DNA from: Wenyingzhuangia sp039768865 | Lineage (GTDB): Bacteria; Bacteroidota; Bacteroidia; Flavobacteriales; Flavobacteriaceae | NCBI RefSeq assembly: GCF_039768865.1 | Contig: NZ_JBDMZQ010000059.1 | Reading direction: 5' to 3' (one strand) | DNA: 46,771 nucleotides | Part shown: in pieces, positions 34,232 to 41,864 of the stretch | Numbering within the stretch: position 1 is the stretch's first letter | Layout of the letters: each line of letters opens with the position of its first letter | Translations under genes and position numbers: made by a program | The notes under the pieces: model-generated | Told to the model about the DNA's origin: nothing | The model's database searches: none | The model's input: the letters and a program-made list of their open reading frames with translations, nothing else

Positions 34232-34603
34232 ATGAGGTTTATCTCTTACATTATATTCATATCCGTTTTTATTTCTTGCAACTCAGGAAATAGAACGGAT
34301 GTTTTGTTGTTTAAAGAAGGTCGATTTAAGACCTACTTAGGAGAAAGAAAAGATAGCTCATATTTGTACAGAACCAAAACACTACAGATAGAAACTTACA
34401 AAAACAAAGTAGATACTTTTTCTATTTTCTGGAAATCAAATTTTGAGTACGAATTGCGTAAAACAACCCCAAAAAACAAACTAGACAGTATTCCTTTTAA
34501 GGTTCGTATCACTAAGATTAAAAAAAATTATTATAAATTTAAGGCAGGCTATTTAGGTAGTCATTTTATACAAACAGGAACTACCTATATTACCAAAGAG
34601 TAA
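34232..34603 (+). CDS. Small putative lipoprotein of unknown function
   Basis: I start it at the ATG at 34232, not the TTG one codon before. The 123 residues open with a lipoprotein signal MRFISYIIFISVFISC, with Cys16 as the acylation site, followed by a short Ser/Asn spacer (NSGNRTD). The mature part is basic and beta-rich (FKEGRFKTYLGERKD, LYRTKTLQIETYKN) and has no motif I recognise. It lies 5 bp after purB and 23 bp before the M1 peptidase, on the same strand. Confidence 0.78.
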   Translation: MRFISYIIFISVFISCNSGNRTDVLLFKEGRFKTYLGERKDSSYLYRTKTLQIETYKNKVDTFSIFWKSNFEYELRKTTPKNKLDSIPFKVRITKIKKNYYKFKAGYLGSHFIQTGTTYITKE

Positions 34604-34625
34604 AATAACGTCTTAAAACACTGGT

Positions 34626-36245
34626 ATGTACAAGTTCTTGTTGATCTGCACTTTCTGCTACCATATTTCTCTTGCACAAATCTTCACAAAACAAGACACA
34701 CTTCGAGGAAGTATAACTCCTGAAAGAGCTTGGTGGGATGTCAAAAACTATACTTTAAATCTCCAAGTTTTCCCTAGCACAAAAAGCATCAAAGGGAGCA
34801 ACACGATTAGATACAAAGTATTAAAATCCTCTAAAATTTTACAAATAGAGTTACAAAATCCAATGGTTATTGACTCTATCCTTCAAGATGAAAAAAAATT
34901 AAACTATCAGAAAAAGGGCTATTGCTACTACGTCAATTTAACAAAAAAACAAAGAGTAAAGGCTACTGAAAAAATTGAAGTTTTTTACCATGGAAAACCT
35001 AAAGAAGCTGTAAACCCTCCATGGGATGGCGGATTCATATGGAATAAAACTCGTGATGGAAATGAGTTCATCGCTACGGCAAATCAATCTATTGGCGCTA
35101 GTATTTGGTGGCCGTGTAAAGATCATCCAGCTGATGAGGCAGAAAGCATGCAAATCACGATCACTTGCCCAGAACACTTGACAGGGGTCTCTAATGGAAA
35201 AAAAATCAAAACCCAAAACAACTCAGACCACACAACTTCATTTACTTGGACCGTGACCAATCCAATTAACAACTATGGGGTTTGTATCAATATCGCTAAT
35301 TACACTAGTTTCAAGGAATCATTTAATGGGATAAATGGAAACTTATCATGTACTTATTATGTACTCCCACAAAACTTAAACAGAGCAAAAAAACACTTCA
35401 AAGAAGTTCACAAAATGTTAAAGGCGTTTGAATATTGGTTTGGACCTTATCCATTTTATGAAGACGGTTACAAGTTGGTCGAAACTCCGTATTTGGGGAT
35501 GGAACATCAAAGCTGTATTGGTTATGGAAATCAATATTTAAAAGGATATATGGGTAGGCCAATGGGTAGTTCTATGTGGGGTAATCATTTTGATTTCATT
35601 ATCATTCACGAATCTGGGCATGAGTGGTTTGCCAATAGCATTACCTGTAAAGATGTAGCCGATTTATGGATTCATGAAGCTTTTACCTCTTATTCCGAAG
35701 CTTTATTTATCGAATATTATTATGGAAAAAAAGCCGGAAATGAATACCTACAAGGACTAAAGACAATTGTTAAAAACGATTCTCCACTCGTAGGCGTTTA
35801 TGGAGTCAATCATGAAGGAAGCTCAGACATGTATACCAAAGGAAGTTTGATGCTTCACACGCTACGTCAAATTCTCAACAATGATGATCTTTGGAGAAAC
35901 ATACTCAAAGGGATGAACCACGATTTTTATCACCAAACGGTTACAGGAAAACAAATCCAAAGCTACATCACAAAGAACTCTAAATTAAATTTATCAAAAT
36001 TCTTTCTTCAATACCTCAACACAACAAAAATCCCTACACTAGCCATCAAATCTAAAAAAGGCTACCTCTATTATCGTTGGGAAAACGTTGTTGATGATTT
36101 TAAAATCCCATTGAAAATTTATCTCAATAACAAAGAAAAATGGATAACGCCCAGGAGCCAAAATTGGAAAAAATTAAAAGCTAATATTCAAGACCTAAAG
36201 GTTGATAAAAACTTTTATATAAATGTAGAATTCGAATCATTTTAA
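34626..36245 (+). CDS. Exported M1-family zinc metallopeptidase
   Basis: This secreted aminopeptidase-like enzyme has 539 residues, with a signal peptide (FLLICTFCYHISLAQ). The zinc site is HESGH at residues 328-332 with the third ligand E351, the HExxH-x18-E spacing of gluzincin M1 enzymes. The substrate-recognition motif reads GMEHQS instead of GAMEN, as in the branch of bacterial M1 peptidases with divergent exopeptidase loops. The N-terminal beta-saddle domain is present (about 25-230); the large C-terminal helical domain of PepN is missing, as is normal for this branch. It is the last gene of the purB unit. Confidence 0.9.
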   Translation: MYKFLLICTFCYHISLAQIFTKQDTLRGSITPERAWWDVKNYTLNLQVFPSTKSIKGSNTIRYKVLKSSKILQIELQNPMVIDSILQDEKKLNYQKKGYCYYVNLTKKQRVKATEKIEVFYHGKPKEAVNPPWDGGFIWNKTRDGNEFIATANQSIGASIWWPCKDHPADEAESMQITITCPEHLTGVSNGKKIKTQNNSDHTTSFTWTVTNPINNYGVCINIANYTSFKESFNGINGNLSCTYYVLPQNLNRAKKHFKEVHKMLKAFEYWFGPYPFYEDGYKLVETPYLGMEHQSCIGYGNQYLKGYMGRPMGSSMWGNHFDFIIIHESGHEWFANSITCKDVADLWIHEAFTSYSEALFIEYYYGKKAGNEYLQGLKTIVKNDSPLVGVYGVNHEGSSDMYTKGSLMLHTLRQILNNDDLWRNILKGMNHDFYHQTVTGKQIQSYITKNSKLNLSKFFLQYLNTTKIPTLAIKSKKGYLYYRWENVVDDFKIPLKIYLNNKEKWITPRSQNWKKLKANIQDLKVDKNFYINVEFESF

Positions 36246-36286
36246 AATTGACAATAATCAAAAAACACACATACCATAGGTCTTCC

Positions 36287-37048
36287 TTACAATTCAATCT
36301 CTAGTCCATCATAGGCTAAAAACACATTTTTAGGTAAATTTTTACTCACTTCCTCATGAAAACCTAGTCTATGACTGATGTGAGTAAAGTACGCTTTAAC
36401 AGGCTGAATTTGTTTGACCAAAGCTAAGGCTTCTTCTAAATTTAGATGGGTGGGATGAGTTTCTATTCGTAAAGCATTTAGAACAATTATCCTTACCCCC
36501 TTTAACTTTTGTAATTCAGAGGTTTTGATGGTCTTGACATCTGTCAAATAAGCAAAATCATCAATCCTATAACCTAGAATTGGAAGCCCTCCATGATCTA
36601 CTTGTATAGGGATGACTTTTTTTCCGTAGAATTCAAAAGGCAAATCATCAATTATCGTTGGGATCACAGCAGCCGCGCCAGGATATCTATTCTTTGTCTT
36701 AAATATATAAGCATACCTTTCTGACAAACTATCCATCACTCTTGACATAGCATAAAGGGGCATAGGCCCATTTTTGTAACAAAAAGGTCGAATATCATCT
36801 AATCCAGCAATATGATCTGCATGCTCGTGGGTAATAAAAACACCATCAATCCTTTTGATTTCATTGTTCAATATTTGAACTCTAAAATCAGCGCCACAGT
36901 CTATCAAGCAAGCTCCTTGCTCCCACTGAATATAAATGGAAGAACGCATTCTTTTGTCCTTATTATCTGTTGAAAAGTTTACTGGTTCATCAGACAGCAA
37001 CATGGGAATGCCTTGAGAAGTCCCGGTACCTAAAAAAGTTATTTTCAT
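36287..37048 (-). CDS. MBL-fold metallohydrolase (PhnP/RNase Z-like)
   Basis: The 253-residue metallo-beta-lactamase-fold protein starts MKITFLGTGTSQGIPML, typical of the PhnP/RNase Z branch. Metal ligands are visible as HEHADHIAGLDDIRPF (HxHxDH), HGGLPILGY, and the late THISHRLG histidine. This branch includes PhnP phosphodiesterase and PqqB-like proteins; the actual substrate is unknown. I choose the ATG at 37048 because a TATTTTTG promoter element ends 16 bp upstream and would place transcription start after the in-frame ATGs at 37063 and 37093. Confidence 0.88.
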   Translation of the reverse strand: MKITFLGTGTSQGIPMLLSDEPVNFSTDNKDKRMRSSIYIQWEQGACLIDCGADFRVQILNNEIKRIDGVFITHEHADHIAGLDDIRPFCYKNGPMPLYAMSRVMDSLSERYAYIFKTKNRYPGAAAVIPTIIDDLPFEFYGKKVIPIQVDHGGLPILGYRIDDFAYLTDVKTIKTSELQKLKGVRIIVLNALRIETHPTHLNLEEALALVKQIQPVKAYFTHISHRLGFHEEVSKNLPKNVFLAYDGLEIEL

Positions 37049-37064
37049 ATAAAAATTCTTCATC

Positions 37065-37072
37065 CAAAAATA
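37065..37072 (-). promoter_or_regulatory. Candidate -7 promoter element of the MBL-fold gene
   Basis: TATTTTTG on the minus strand matches TAnnTTTG, 16 bp before the chosen ATG; it decides between three possible starts. Confidence 0.45.
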
Positions 37073-37104
37073 TAAAAAGACAACCATATACAATACAATT
37101 TTAG

Positions 37105-37112
37105 TATATTTG
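37105..37112 (+). promoter_or_regulatory. Candidate -7 promoter element of the 478-residue protein gene
   Basis: TATATTTG on the plus strand, 25 bp before the ATG at 37138. It lies back-to-back with the element of the divergent MBL-fold gene 32 bp away. Confidence 0.55.
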
Positions 37113-37137
37113 ATTGTATCAATTGAACCCTCACTAA

Positions 37138-38574
37138 ATGGCTGTTACACACAAAGGAGATATCCCTGTAGAAAATATTTTAACGAGTAAAACAAAAGCA
37201 CTCAAGATCAATCTCAACAAGAATATTTACGGAACATTCTCTGAAATTGGTGCAGGACAAGAAACTGTTCGACATTTTTTTAGAGCAGGAGGTTCTTCCG
37301 GAACGATAGCAAAAGCGATGAGTGCTTATGACAAAGATTTTTCTGATGCAATTTATGGTGTTGAAAATCACAACAGATATGTTACGGAGAGTCGATTGAA
37401 AAAAATGTTGCGACATGAAATTCAATTGATAGAAGATAGGCTGGATAGAAACAAACACCCAGAAAAAATTTATTTCTCCTATGCAAATACAGTTGCAACT
37501 ATAGATTTTGCAAAGAAATTTAAAGGCCATGGATGGGTAGGAATCCAATTTCAACTGGACTCAAACGAAAGATATAACGAAATCATACTACATACACGTT
37601 TTAAACAAACAGATGCTACCTTACAACAAGAAACATTAGGTCGCTTAGGGGTGAACTTAATTTACGGGGCGTTTTATTACAATGACAACCCCAAAGATCT
37701 GATTAAATCATTGTATGACAATATAGATCTTGATGAAATAGAAATTGACATGATCAATTTCTCAGGACCTCGATTTACCTATGTGGACAATAGACTTATG
37801 AGTTTGCAATTGGTCAAAAATGGGATGACAAACGCAGTCATGTTTGATTCTCTAGGGAAAAACTTGTTACCAGCTCAAGAACTTTACAAAAAAAACATAC
37901 TGGCACTGAGAGGTAGATTTAGGCCTGTAACCAAAATCAACATGGATGTATATGAAGGATCCCAAAAACTGTTTTATGAAGATAAAAAAGTAAACCCTGA
38001 AAGTACCAAAACCATTTTTGAAATCACACTTTCTAACTTGAAAAACGAAGGAGAAATCAACGAGCGAGATTTTCTAGATAGGACTGACCTTCTTTGCTCT
38101 CTTGGACAGATTGTTATGATTACCAACTTTCAAGAATATTATAAATTAGTTGAATATTTTGGGGAATTTACCAACGAACAAATAGGATTTGCTATGGGGT
38201 CTGATAGTATTATGAATATTTTTGACATCAAATACTATCGTAACTTAAAAGGAAGTATTCTCGAAGGGATAGGTAAATTATTTTCAAACAACTTGAAAAT
38301 ATACCTTTACCCAATTTTATCAGAGGACGAAACCATCATAGACAGTAACAATTTAAGACTTCACCACAAAGTAAAAGAACTCTACAAATACTTTAAGCAA
38401 TCCAATAAAATAATAGATATTACTGAGTATGATGTTTCTCACATGAAGATTCAAGGTCAAGATGTTTTTAGAAAAATCAGTATGAATGAAAATGGATGGG
38501 AAACAATGCTACCTGAAGGTATAGCAGAGACCATTAAGTTCAAAGGCTTATTTGGGTATAAAAAAAGTAAATAA
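37138..38574 (+). CDS. Conserved cytoplasmic protein of uncertain function (478 aa)
   Basis: I recognise the sequence as a family widespread in Bacteroidota but not its function. The N-terminal third is highly conserved-looking: KINLNKNIYGTFSEIGAGQ, ETVRHFFRAGGSSGTIAKA, MSAYDKDFSDAIYG, and RYVTESRLKKMLRHE. I recall automated labels such as nicotinate-nucleotide adenylyltransferase or TonB-dependent receptor for relatives, but I see neither an (H/T)xGH nucleotidyltransferase motif, nor a signal peptide, plug or barrel, so both look unreliable. No membrane helix is apparent. A DIDLDEIEIDMINFSGP segment and PEGIAETIKFKGLFGYKK tail are further landmarks. It is a single-gene unit between divergent MBL-fold and convergent menF. 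Confidence 0.85.
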   Translation: MAVTHKGDIPVENILTSKTKALKINLNKNIYGTFSEIGAGQETVRHFFRAGGSSGTIAKAMSAYDKDFSDAIYGVENHNRYVTESRLKKMLRHEIQLIEDRLDRNKHPEKIYFSYANTVATIDFAKKFKGHGWVGIQFQLDSNERYNEIILHTRFKQTDATLQQETLGRLGVNLIYGAFYYNDNPKDLIKSLYDNIDLDEIEIDMINFSGPRFTYVDNRLMSLQLVKNGMTNAVMFDSLGKNLLPAQELYKKNILALRGRFRPVTKINMDVYEGSQKLFYEDKKVNPESTKTIFEITLSNLKNEGEINERDFLDRTDLLCSLGQIVMITNFQEYYKLVEYFGEFTNEQIGFAMGSDSIMNIFDIKYYRNLKGSILEGIGKLFSNNLKIYLYPILSEDETIIDSNNLRLHHKVKELYKYFKQSNKIIDITEYDVSHMKIQGQDVFRKISMNENGWETMLPEGIAETIKFKGLFGYKKSK

Positions 38575-38889
38575 AGAACTTGTTAAAAAGATTGATAATT
38601 AATTTAGAGTTATTGGTAAATGATCACAAACATATATAAAGTTAGTTCGACTGATATAATCAGTAGGATCAAATGATTTTAACTGGATATAATCCCAATA
38701 ACATCATTTTAAAAACGCTAGTAACTAAGGGTTAAAAAACATAAAAAGTTTTTAGGTAGTAAGCAAGCTGCTCTCATGAATATCTTGAATAGCTATAGAC
38801 GAGTGTCGTTTTTTTATTTGAGCACAATCACATTTGTACAAAAAATATAAAAAAGAACAACTGCATAATAAGCACAAAAAAAAAGCATC
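38575..38889. other. Gene-free interval of 315 bp
   Basis: The interval between the 478-residue protein gene and the 3' end of menF is AT-rich with no convincing coding frame, tRNA or repeat. It holds a six-base inverted repeat (ACTGAT at 38650-38655 with ATCAGT at 38659-38664) and, near 38797-38815, a weak hairpin with a T tract. The longest ATG frame I see (from 38673) is only 20 codons. Confidence 0.7.
38797..38815 (+). terminator. Weak candidate terminator downstream of the 478-residue protein gene
   Basis: AGACGA and TCGTTT can form six pairs (one G-U) around GTG, followed by TTTT. It is about 220 bp after the stop codon, so the 3' UTR would be long. Confidence 0.35.
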
Positions 38890-39966
38890 CTAAAATACGG
38901 CTTTTATAATATTACTTTTAGCAATTGTTTCTTCCCATTCTTTCAACGCATCACTATGGGCTGTCACCCCTCCTCCTATATATAATTTGGCCTCATCTCC
39001 TTTCATCTGAAAACACCTCAAATTGACAAAAAGAGAAGTTTCATCAGACATATTGATCATTCCTAAATACCCACTATAAAAAGACCTATGATGATTTTCA
39101 TGGTTAAGAATAAATGTTTTACTCAACTGTTTAGGCAACCCACAAACTGCTGGTGTAGGGTGCAACAACTGAACCAAATTAGCCAAATCTTTAGCCTGAA
39201 ATAAGTGTCCAGAAATATTTGTTTTTAAATGCAATAAACTTCCCGCTCTAACTGTCTCCACAGCTGAAAACCGTAAATCTTTAACTACATGCTTCAAATG
39301 TTTCTTGATGAAACTTGATACCATTTGTTGTTCCTCTATTTCTTTAGATCCCCAAGAAGGATTAAGATCACCATTAAAAGACTGAGTGCCGGCTAACGCC
39401 ATCGTTTTAAACGAGTTACTTTTCACCCTTAATAAAGTTTCTGGAGTGGCCCCCATCCAGAGACCTACTTTTGGATGGTACCAGACATAAACATAAGCAT
39501 TCGTATATTTATTTAACAACCTATTATATACAGTCATCAAGTCAAATTTGGGAACCAACACGTTTTCACTTCTAGAAATCACAACCTTGGTCAACTTGGT
39601 CTCTTTTATGGTTTCAACCGCTTTCTTGACTATTTTTATGTGTGACTTCTGTTCTTGCTTTAGGGGAATCGATTTACTGCCCTCTGATTTGACATCAAAA
39701 ACCTCTATTTTATCTTTAAAATAGAGATCTGGCTGTATCAAGTAGGCGGTTTCATCACTGTTAAATGGAGCAAACACATATCCTGATTTTGTAAAGTCAT
39801 TAAATTCTACCAGATCATTGGTCTGTTGAATCATCACGTTTACCATAGATTCATTGGGATTCTTAAAAGCAACAAAAGGTTTTTGAGCTTTAAAAGCAAT
39901 CTCTATTTGTTCTGAATATTTCAACTTTAATTTTACTTTGAGATGATGATATTGGTTATTTTGCAC
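38890..39966 (-). CDS. menF: Isochorismate synthase
   Basis: The enzyme converts chorismate to isochorismate, the first committed step of menaquinone (or siderophore) synthesis. The C-terminal chorismate-binding domain shows WMGATPETLLRV, MALAGTQSFNGDL, EIEEQQMVSSFIKKHL, and LHPTPAVCGLP followed by FYSGYLGMIN. The 358 residues are on the short side for the family. The start is uncertain: a GTG at 39966 overlaps the upstream thioesterase gene by 34 bases, and a TTG at 39924 would avoid overlap and lose 14 basic residues. Adjacent thioesterase favours menaquinone over siderophore use. menD, menB and menE are not in the window. Confidence 0.9.
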   Translation of the reverse strand: MQNNQYHHLKVKLKLKYSEQIEIAFKAQKPFVAFKNPNESMVNVMIQQTNDLVEFNDFTKSGYVFAPFNSDETAYLIQPDLYFKDKIEVFDVKSEGSKSIPLKQEQKSHIKIVKKAVETIKETKLTKVVISRSENVLVPKFDLMTVYNRLLNKYTNAYVYVWYHPKVGLWMGATPETLLRVKSNSFKTMALAGTQSFNGDLNPSWGSKEIEEQQMVSSFIKKHLKHVVKDLRFSAVETVRAGSLLHLKTNISGHLFQAKDLANLVQLLHPTPAVCGLPKQLSKTFILNHENHHRSFYSGYLGMINMSDETSLFVNLRCFQMKGDEAKLYIGGGVTAHSDALKEWEETIAKSNIIKAVF

Positions 39967-40346
39967 ATTGAAATTAAAGCACCATCCTCATCAGTAACAG
40001 CGATTTGCCACAAATGAGTAGTTCTTCCTTTATGCACCAGACTAGCCTTTGCAGTTACTATCCCATCTTTTTTGCTTTTAAGATGATTCGCAGAAATTTC
40101 TATTCCCTTAACCGTAAATTTTTCAGTATCAATAAACAAAAAAGAGGCAGCACTTCCAACACTTTCTGCCAAAGCAACGGTAGCACCACCATGTAAAATT
40201 CCTATAGGCTGATGGACGGTTGAATTAACTGGCATCGTTGCAACCAAATAGTCACCCCCTATTTCAGTATACTCTATACCTAGAGTTTCCATGAGTGTAG
40301 ATTTTCTAAACTGATTTAATTGCTCTAATGCTTTTTCAACATCCAT
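39933..40346 (-). CDS. Hotdog-fold thioesterase, PaaI family (probable DHNA-CoA thioesterase)
   Basis: The 137-residue single hotdog domain contains the signature VHQPIGILHGGATVALAESVGSAAS, with the HGG turn and the catalytic-helix glutamate of the EntH/MenI subgroup. Such enzymes hydrolyse aromatic acyl-CoA. Because the gene directly overlaps menF, I infer that it acts on 1,4-dihydroxy-2-naphthoyl-CoA in menaquinone synthesis (MenI role). That is inference from context; the fold alone would allow other acyl-CoA substrates. It is the first gene of the two-gene unit. Confidence 0.88.
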   Translation of the reverse strand: MDVEKALEQLNQFRKSTLMETLGIEYTEIGGDYLVATMPVNSTVHQPIGILHGGATVALAESVGSAASFLFIDTEKFTVKGIEISANHLKSKKDGIVTAKASLVHKGRTTHLWQIAVTDEDGALISMCKITNIIISK

Positions 40347-40398
40347 TTGTATTTTATTTTAATTCCTGTAAAATTACATATTTATTGAGTTTTATAGC

Positions 40399-40406
40399 TA
40401 CTTTTG
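40399..40406 (+). promoter_or_regulatory. Candidate -7 promoter element of the pRiA4b-like gene
   Basis: TACTTTTG matches TAnnTTTG and ends 19 bp before the ATG at 40426. Confidence 0.5.
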
Positions 40407-40425
40407 TAGGGATAAATTAGTAGAA

Positions 40426-40941
40426 ATGATATACAAAATAAGAGTTGTTTTAGATACAAAAGAAGATATTATCAGGACACTACTTGTTGATTCTTCAAAC
40501 AGTTTGGAAGAACTACACAAGTTAATAGCAAATGTGTTTGGGTTTAATGGTCAAGAAATGGCATCGTTTTATAGATCTGACGACGAATGGAACCAAGGAG
40601 AAGAAATCCCTCTATTCGCCATGGATGATACTCCTAATGCTTTGAGCATGACCAACACAACCATTGAACAAAACATTGAAGATCCAGAAGAAAAACTTAT
40701 CTATGTCTACGACTACATGAATATGTGGACATTCTATTGTGAACTTTTGGAAGTCTCGGAAACAACTACAACAGAAATACCCAAATTAATTCTATCCATC
40801 GGTAACACTCCTGATCAAGCTCCTGAAAAAGAATTTAAAGCTGAAAAAGAGAACAAAGAATTTGAGCTTGACCAAGATGAATTTGAAGATAATTTTGACG
40901 AGTTCGAAAACTTAGACGATATCGATTTTGATAAATACTAA
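40426..40941 (+). CDS. Plasmid pRiA4b ORF-3-like family protein
   Basis: The 171-residue protein matches the pRiA4b ORF-3 family: IYKIRVVLDTKEDIIRTLLVDSS at the start, a middle LEELHKLIANVFGF helix, then YVYDYMNMWTFYCELLEV, the family's characteristic Y-x-YD-x-x-x-x-W segment. The C-terminal 40 residues are extremely acidic and probably disordered. The function is unknown; despite the family name there is no sign of a plasmid or transposon here. Its TAA overlaps the TAG of the convergent GHMP kinase gene by two bases. Confidence 0.87.
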   Translation: MIYKIRVVLDTKEDIIRTLLVDSSNSLEELHKLIANVFGFNGQEMASFYRSDDEWNQGEEIPLFAMDDTPNALSMTNTTIEQNIEDPEEKLIYVYDYMNMWTFYCELLEVSETTTTEIPKLILSIGNTPDQAPEKEFKAEKENKEFELDQDEFEDNFDEFENLDDIDFDKY

Positions 40942-41864
40942 GACAAGATCAAATCTTGATATGACAGAATGGTTTCATAACCTTTTGCTTCAAAGTATGA
41001 AAAAACATACTCTCTTTTTCCAGTAACCAATACAAAATCACCACCCCAAGCGCCCAAACTCTTGATTGATCCTTTAAAATTCTCAAACAACTTTGCTTTG
41101 ACCGTTTGGGTTTCTAACAATTTAGCAACCAACGCTTCATGCTTGTTGAGCAACTCCGAAAATTCTTTTATTGTTTTGGCATGCACCAATCTACGTGTTA
41201 AATCATCAATAACCTCAATGAATGGTTCTTTACTCGTTTCTAGAGATCGATACATATTGATCCCTTCTTTGCTATCTTGTTTTTGATTTAAATAGACAAA
41301 AAACAATTCCTCTTTAAACTCAGGACTAAAATCTACCGTAGTAATCACTTTGTGACCCTTTTCTCTTTGGTAAGTAATGGCTTGATTATTTTGTGCACAG
41401 GCAATATCATATCCACTACCACCAAAAGAATTTTCTAACAATTCAAAGGCATCTATATTGGCCCATAGTGCAATATTATTAATAAGAGTTGAAGAGGTTC
41501 CTAAACCCCAATGATTAGGAAAATCAAGTGAAGTTCTGACTTCTAACCCTTCAGAATCTTTAAGAAAATTAGGGTTAAGATTTTTCGCGGCGATTAAAAT
41601 TTCTTGGAGTGTGTTTGCTATTCTATTTCCATCATCTTTAAGAGAAGTACAACGAATGATCTCAAAATCCTCAAAACCAAACTCAGCTTGAAACCAACAT
41701 TCTTTTTCTACAGTATAGCTTTTCCAAAAGATGCTTTTGTTATCAGAGGAAAACACCTCTAATGATTGTCCATATACCGTTGGCAAAGCTAATGAAATGG
41801 CACCATCTAAAACCAAATACTCTCCGGAGATCAATAGTTTTCCATTGCTATAATATTTTTGCAT
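40938..41864 (-). CDS. GYDIA-family GHMP kinase (probable mevalonate-pathway kinase)
   Basis: The 308-residue GHMP-superfamily kinase carries the family-naming motif GGSGYDIACAQ (about residues 151-161). The phosphate-binding motif is HWGLGTSSTLINN (about 120-132), and the C-terminal motif is SLGAWGGDFVLVTGK. The gene overlaps HMG-CoA reductase, which argues for phosphorylation of mevalonate or phosphomevalonate on the way to isopentenyl diphosphate; exact substrate is not proven. It ends on the convergent pRiA4b-like gene without an intervening terminator. Confidence 0.88.
   Translation of the reverse strand: MQKYYSNGKLLISGEYLVLDGAISLALPTVYGQSLEVFSSDNKSIFWKSYTVEKECWFQAEFGFEDFEIIRCTSLKDDGNRIANTLQEILIAAKNLNPNFLKDSEGLEVRTSLDFPNHWGLGTSSTLINNIALWANIDAFELLENSFGGSGYDIACAQNNQAITYQREKGHKVITTVDFSPEFKEELFFVYLNQKQDSKEGINMYRSLETSKEPFIEVIDDLTRRLVHAKTIKEFSELLNKHEALVAKLLETQTVKAKLFENFKGSIKSLGAWGGDFVLVTGKREYVFSYFEAKGYETILSYQDLILS

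Noticed and set aside
38673..38735. A 20-codon ATG frame in the gene-free interval
   Set aside because: Too short, no ribosome-binding signal, no promoter element and no recognisable peptide.
40426..40941. Mobile element suggested by the plasmid pRiA4b family name
   Set aside because: No transposase, inverted terminal repeat or target duplication is visible, and the gene sits among core genes with matching composition.
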